A stretch of DNA of 64,000 bases. Origin: Medicago truncatula (Eukaryota; Streptophyta; Magnoliopsida; Fabales; Fabaceae). A model generated the notes under the pieces. It made no database searches and was not told the DNA's origin. It saw nothing but the letters and a program-made list of their open reading frames with translations. Positions 60,136-64,000 of this stretch are shown piece by piece; position 1 is the stretch's first letter; every line of letters starts with the position of its first letter. A program made the position numbers and the translations under genes. The stretch lies in contig NC_053044.1 in assembly GCF_003473485.1 (NCBI RefSeq), positions 52,926,091 through 52,990,090 on the forward strand. The letters run 5' to 3'.

Positions 60136-60923
60136 ATGGTACAACAAACAAAGAAGTTCAGAGGAGTCAGGCAGCGCCAGTGGGGCTCTTGGGTGTCAGA
60201 AATTCGCCACCCTTTGTTGTAATTCCCTCATTTAACTCTATATCAATGAAATCCACACAATGCACCTACATCTTATATTATATTCTATATATAAAATTTA
60301 TTTATTTATTTTTGTCACATTATATTATGTACATTTTATTTATTTATAGTTGCTTTTTTGTGTTTGATAAATGTTACAGAAAGAGAAGGGTGTGGTTAGG
60401 AACATTTGAGACGGCAGAAGCAGCAGCAAGAGCATATGATCAAGCTGCAATTTTGATGAATGGTCAAAGTGCAAAGACTAATTTCCCTGTGACAAAGAAT
60501 CAAGGTGAAGAAGTTGCTAGTGACACCCCTTATAATGGTGGTGGTGGTGATGATTCTTTCTTGTCTCCCAAGGCACTCTCTGAGCTACTCAGCACAAAGC
60601 TTAGAAAGTATTGCAAAGACCCTTCTCCATCACTTACTTGTTTGAGGCTAGATAATGATAATTCTCACATTGGAGTGTGGCAAAAAAGAGCTGGACCACA
60701 TTCTGATTCTAATTGGGTCATGAGGGTTGAACTTGGTGGGAAGAAGAAGACTATAGAGTCAGAAGAGATAGGATCAAAACAACACACTATTGATGGTGGT
60801 AATAATAGTAATGCTGATAATGAAAATAGGGTGGTAGTAGAAGAAGAGGAAAGAGTTGCTTTGCAGATGATTGAAGAGTTACTTAATTGGAACTATCCAT
60901 GTGGATCAACTTCAAGTAATTAA
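60136..60923 (+). CDS. AP2/ERF transcription factor, SHINE/WIN1 clade
   Basis: Two exons: 60136-60218 and 60380-60923 (stop TAA), intron 161 bp, giving 208 residues. The protein starts almost directly with the AP2 domain ([20 protein letters not shown], then [28 protein letters not shown]), residues about 6-64. Two further blocks are diagnostic of the SHN group: [26 protein letters not shown] with [20 protein letters not shown] in the middle, and [13 protein letters not shown] at the C-terminus. The intron position inside the AP2 domain is also typical. SHN/WIN factors activate cuticle (wax and cutin) genes in epidermal nuclei. A second ATG inside the intron would give a protein lacking half the domain; I prefer the spliced start. 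Closest to SHN1/SHN3; orthology not settled. Confidence 0.93.
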
Positions 60924-63900
60924 CTCTCAGCAGGAAGAAAATAGAAATATTTCATGTCATGGACATGGTTCTTAAAAATGTAGCAACTCCATGCATGCCA
61001 TTTTCTGCTCTTTTTTTTTTCATGTACTTTTGTGTTTTTCTGTAAAATATATGTATATGCTGTCAAAGTGCTGATAAATAGATAATAGCCACTTTGATAG
61101 TTACTTAATACAGTATGCAATATATTGTGGTTGGGAAACATGAGAATTAGGATCAAATTAAGAAGAAGTATTGTTGGAATTATTGAAAATTTATATAAAA
61201 AGCGATTTAATCTGTCAATTTCAATTGTTGTTTTTGAATTAACAAACAATGGTTGGAGATAATCTAGTCTTTGCCATACCAATCAGAACATGACCTTGAT
61301 AGGTAAAGGAACATTTGGGGCCTAATTAAAGACTTATCCCATCAAATGACTCTCTTATTCATAATTGAAGCAATAATTGTAATTGACTAAGCTTCTAACT
61401 ATTTTATTTTCTTCTTCTATATATTTGCATCTGAATTCTAAGTTCGGAATAGTCATAGAAAAAACTGCAATACATCTATCTCCTCACCCTGATTTTTTTG
61501 CTAAAAAAAGAAGTATTTTCATGAGAATTCCTTGCCTGTTTTCCAATCCATGTTACTGTAAGTTGTATCATACCAATACAAAAAAGACAAAAAATCAGAG
61601 CTAAGGTGGCGGTCGAGGTGTCGGCCAAATAGAAGATGGCAGCAGCCAAAGTAGATTTCACAAAAACATGAGAGAGTAACAAGGGAAGGGAAACGGAGAG
61701 CAGTCTTGAAGGGTACCGGAATGGCGTCGTAACGACGACAATCAACTATTTGTGTATGAATACATTATCTCATATACCCTACAATCTTACAAATATCTGT
61801 AGTCTTCAATATTTTGGCCTTACAAATGTATCACTCGCAGTAATGACATGCCTAATATAGGCCATTCATTTTTATTAATTGATGTTCACCTTTGGACCAT
61901 GTCCTCTTAGCTATGGACCTCTGCTGGAATAATTCTCAAGATTATCTCTTTAGTAATTTTCCTCTGAAAAAGAAAGTGCATTAGAGAATTGTTAATTAGA
62001 AAAGAATATCTATGAATAATATTATTTCAATAGATATGTCCAGCCATTTAAATCACTCACCCACAGGATTATATACATACTAAGATACTTCATTCTCAAT
62101 CTCCAATTCTTCATGCCTAAAAGCAATTAAAACTTGGTATACCGTCCACTTTCTCTCTGTCTAGACCATTAGAAGATCAAGTGAATGTTCGGCTTGCCGG
62201 TGATATTGACATAGTCACGGTGAGCCTCCCCAATTTTGACAAAAGCTACATTTTGGAGAATCAACACGTTATTGCCGTGATTTGTCCAAACTCACCATCC
62301 ATCTAAACATGCACTAAATCCCTTTTGATAATCTATAATCTAAATGCTTTATAGAATGTTAAGATCTTTTTCTCCCAAACATATCCTTAATTTACAAGAT
62401 TCAAAAGAGAGAACAAAAAAAAAATTAAGTTATATCACTAACCACTTTTTCTGCAATCACATGTTTAGGCCGTACAAGTTTAGAAATGAATATTTACAAC
62501 CAAAATAAATTAGACTGAAAAGTGAAAACTACATGCCATTGGCCGTTTTTTTCCTAAAGTCTCTGACACAATTGTACTGATGTATCATAATTTTCAAGCT
62601 GAGTTAAAAGCAAATGGTTGTGAAGCTTTAGAAGTACTAGTAGCAAAATGAATGAAATAACGGTTTCAGAGCATAAAAAGTATATGGTCTACATTTATCA
62701 AAGTTAAACAAGCATAGGTCATAGGTGCCACGAAGTCTACAATATCATAAAGAAGAAATTGACATAAAGGAGGAGATGAAACAGGTAGCTGCTTATCAAT
62801 AAATACTCCCATGCATCATGGAGAAAAGTAATACATACTGGTGTTGCCATCAATGAGATTAGACTTTTTATCAGTACATTGTCCCTAAATATAGGAGTTC
62901 GTCGACTAAATCAAGAGAATTAAGAAGGTTGATATTGGTATGAAATTTATTGACAACTTGTATTGTTTTAGTTTACTCTTTTAAAAGATAATAATGTTTC
63001 CATCAAAATATTTATTACAAGTTGCAGAAAAATATCTAAGTATATTGGTAAAAAAATGATTAATAGAGTTAAAAATTTGAAAGTAAGAATTTCAATAGGG
63101 TCTTATATTTAGGACGGATGTAGTATAATGAGGTGAAGAGCCTTTTTTTGTGTGTGTGAAAATCATGCTACAGTATGTCCTAACATCCTTCATTTATGAT
63201 CGTGGAAATGATACAAGGTCATCTCAACAATGTCTTTCTCTATGTACTTTTGTGGGGAACTAGTACAATTTTTGGAAAAATTAATTGATTTGTACAAATT
63301 TCGTTGATGGCTATACATAATACATCAGCCTGTATGAAGTTTTCACTCTGAACTGTGAACTGTTATTATATCAGTCAACGGGAAGGAGTGAGTTTTATTC
63401 AAAAAGAGCAGTAGTTACCAATTAATGTAGGTTTTCACTCTAAGCTGTTGGCACACACATAGACAAAGTACATCTTAACATACAAAAAAGTTCAAACTAA
63501 AGTCATTTCATAAAGGAAGCAAAAGCAAAAATTTAAATCGAACGGTGAAATTACCTGTTATGTGACTCAGATTGTTTTGCCATTAAGCTAAACCGGTCCA
63601 CTTTAAGCACAAACATGAGTCATGAAAATATCACATTTATTATATCAAGAGTGGTAGCTATTAACTCTTCAAGATGAGGTATAGCTGAATTACAATGGAG
63701 ATATCATATCCAAGTTCACAAAAATACCATTTTCATTTCATATATACATTAAAGCAATATAACTGAATTACAATAAAACTTTAATTATCCTTCAAAAAAA
63801 AAATACAACTTCAATTAATGGAGGTCTTACGGACTTGTTGAGGGGATGGAAAAAACTCGGCTGTTGAAAGTCTTGATACTTATTGGGGAATAGGGATAGA

Positions 63901-63999
63901 ACTTGGTTCGAAAGATTTGACCTTTGTAAATTGCAAGGTAGTTGTATGCAACTAGGCTACAAGGTAACTTTAATAAACTTATTTTACATACTGAAAATT
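60924..63999. other. Intergenic, no gene supported
   Basis: The 3' UTR of the SHN gene is followed by AT-rich DNA. Open frames of 60-120 codons (60920-61282 minus, 61383-61745) lack motifs. 63826-63960 contains GGTTCGAA near the end of a GC-richer block, perhaps a SINE/LINE tail, unresolved. Confidence 0.45.
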
Positions 64000-64000
64000 T

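Noticed and set aside
1..64000. tRNA, rRNA, snoRNA genes and CRISPR arrays
   Set aside because: None found by eye. tRNA-like A/B boxes occur only in the SINEs, and the tandem repeats lack the spaced structure of a CRISPR array.

Overview
This is plant nuclear DNA: AT-rich, intron-containing genes separated by layers of transposable elements. The gene families (EIN3-binding F-box, SHINE-type ERF, alpha-class phospholipase D, WVD2-like) and the repeat types point to a dicot. A legume such as Medicago is my best guess, but that is inference and not proven by the sequence. No organelle or bacterial signal is seen.

Layout. At 1-3.0 kb lies the 3' part of a WVD2-like (TPX2/KLEEK-domain) microtubule gene on +. 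At 4.3-10.8 kb there is repeat-rich DNA with a complete 322-bp TRIM retroelement, a Helitron carrying internal tandem repeats, and smaller fragments. At 10.8-14.3 kb lies an EBF1/EBF2-type F-box/LRR gene on - with a long poly-U-containing 3' UTR. At 14.5-19.2 kb a decayed Ty1/copia element sits directly upstream of it in the same orientation. From 19.2 to 30.1 kb is a transposon zone: a SINE, Mutator-like TIR elements with 9-10 bp target duplications, MITEs nested in one of them, and LINE remnants. At 30.7-33.4 kb lies a DUF4050-family gene on -, with an RTE-type LINE fragment in an intron and a GC-AG intron. At 33.9-35.8 kb is a hAT-like element with a second Helitron inside. From 36.5 to 50.7 kb are two tandem alpha-class phospholipase D genes on -. 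Between them, on +, is a broken ESF1-like pre-rRNA-processing gene whose largest intron holds a gypsy LTR fragment, a SINE and an inverted duplication of a PIAL-like SUMO-ligase fragment. From 51 to 60 kb are palindromic repeats, a LINE fragment and more TIR elements. At 60.1-60.9 kb lies a SHINE/WIN-type AP2/ERF gene on +. The last 3 kb shows no convincing gene.

The intact-looking genes do not form a pathway. They cover ethylene signalling (EBF), lipid signalling (PLD pair), cuticle regulation (SHN) and microtubule binding (WVD2-like). The most interesting structures are the copia 3' LTR with a TATA box pointing into the EBF gene, the inverted PIAL-like duplication that could make a hairpin RNA, and the nested transposons whose target duplications are readable base by base.
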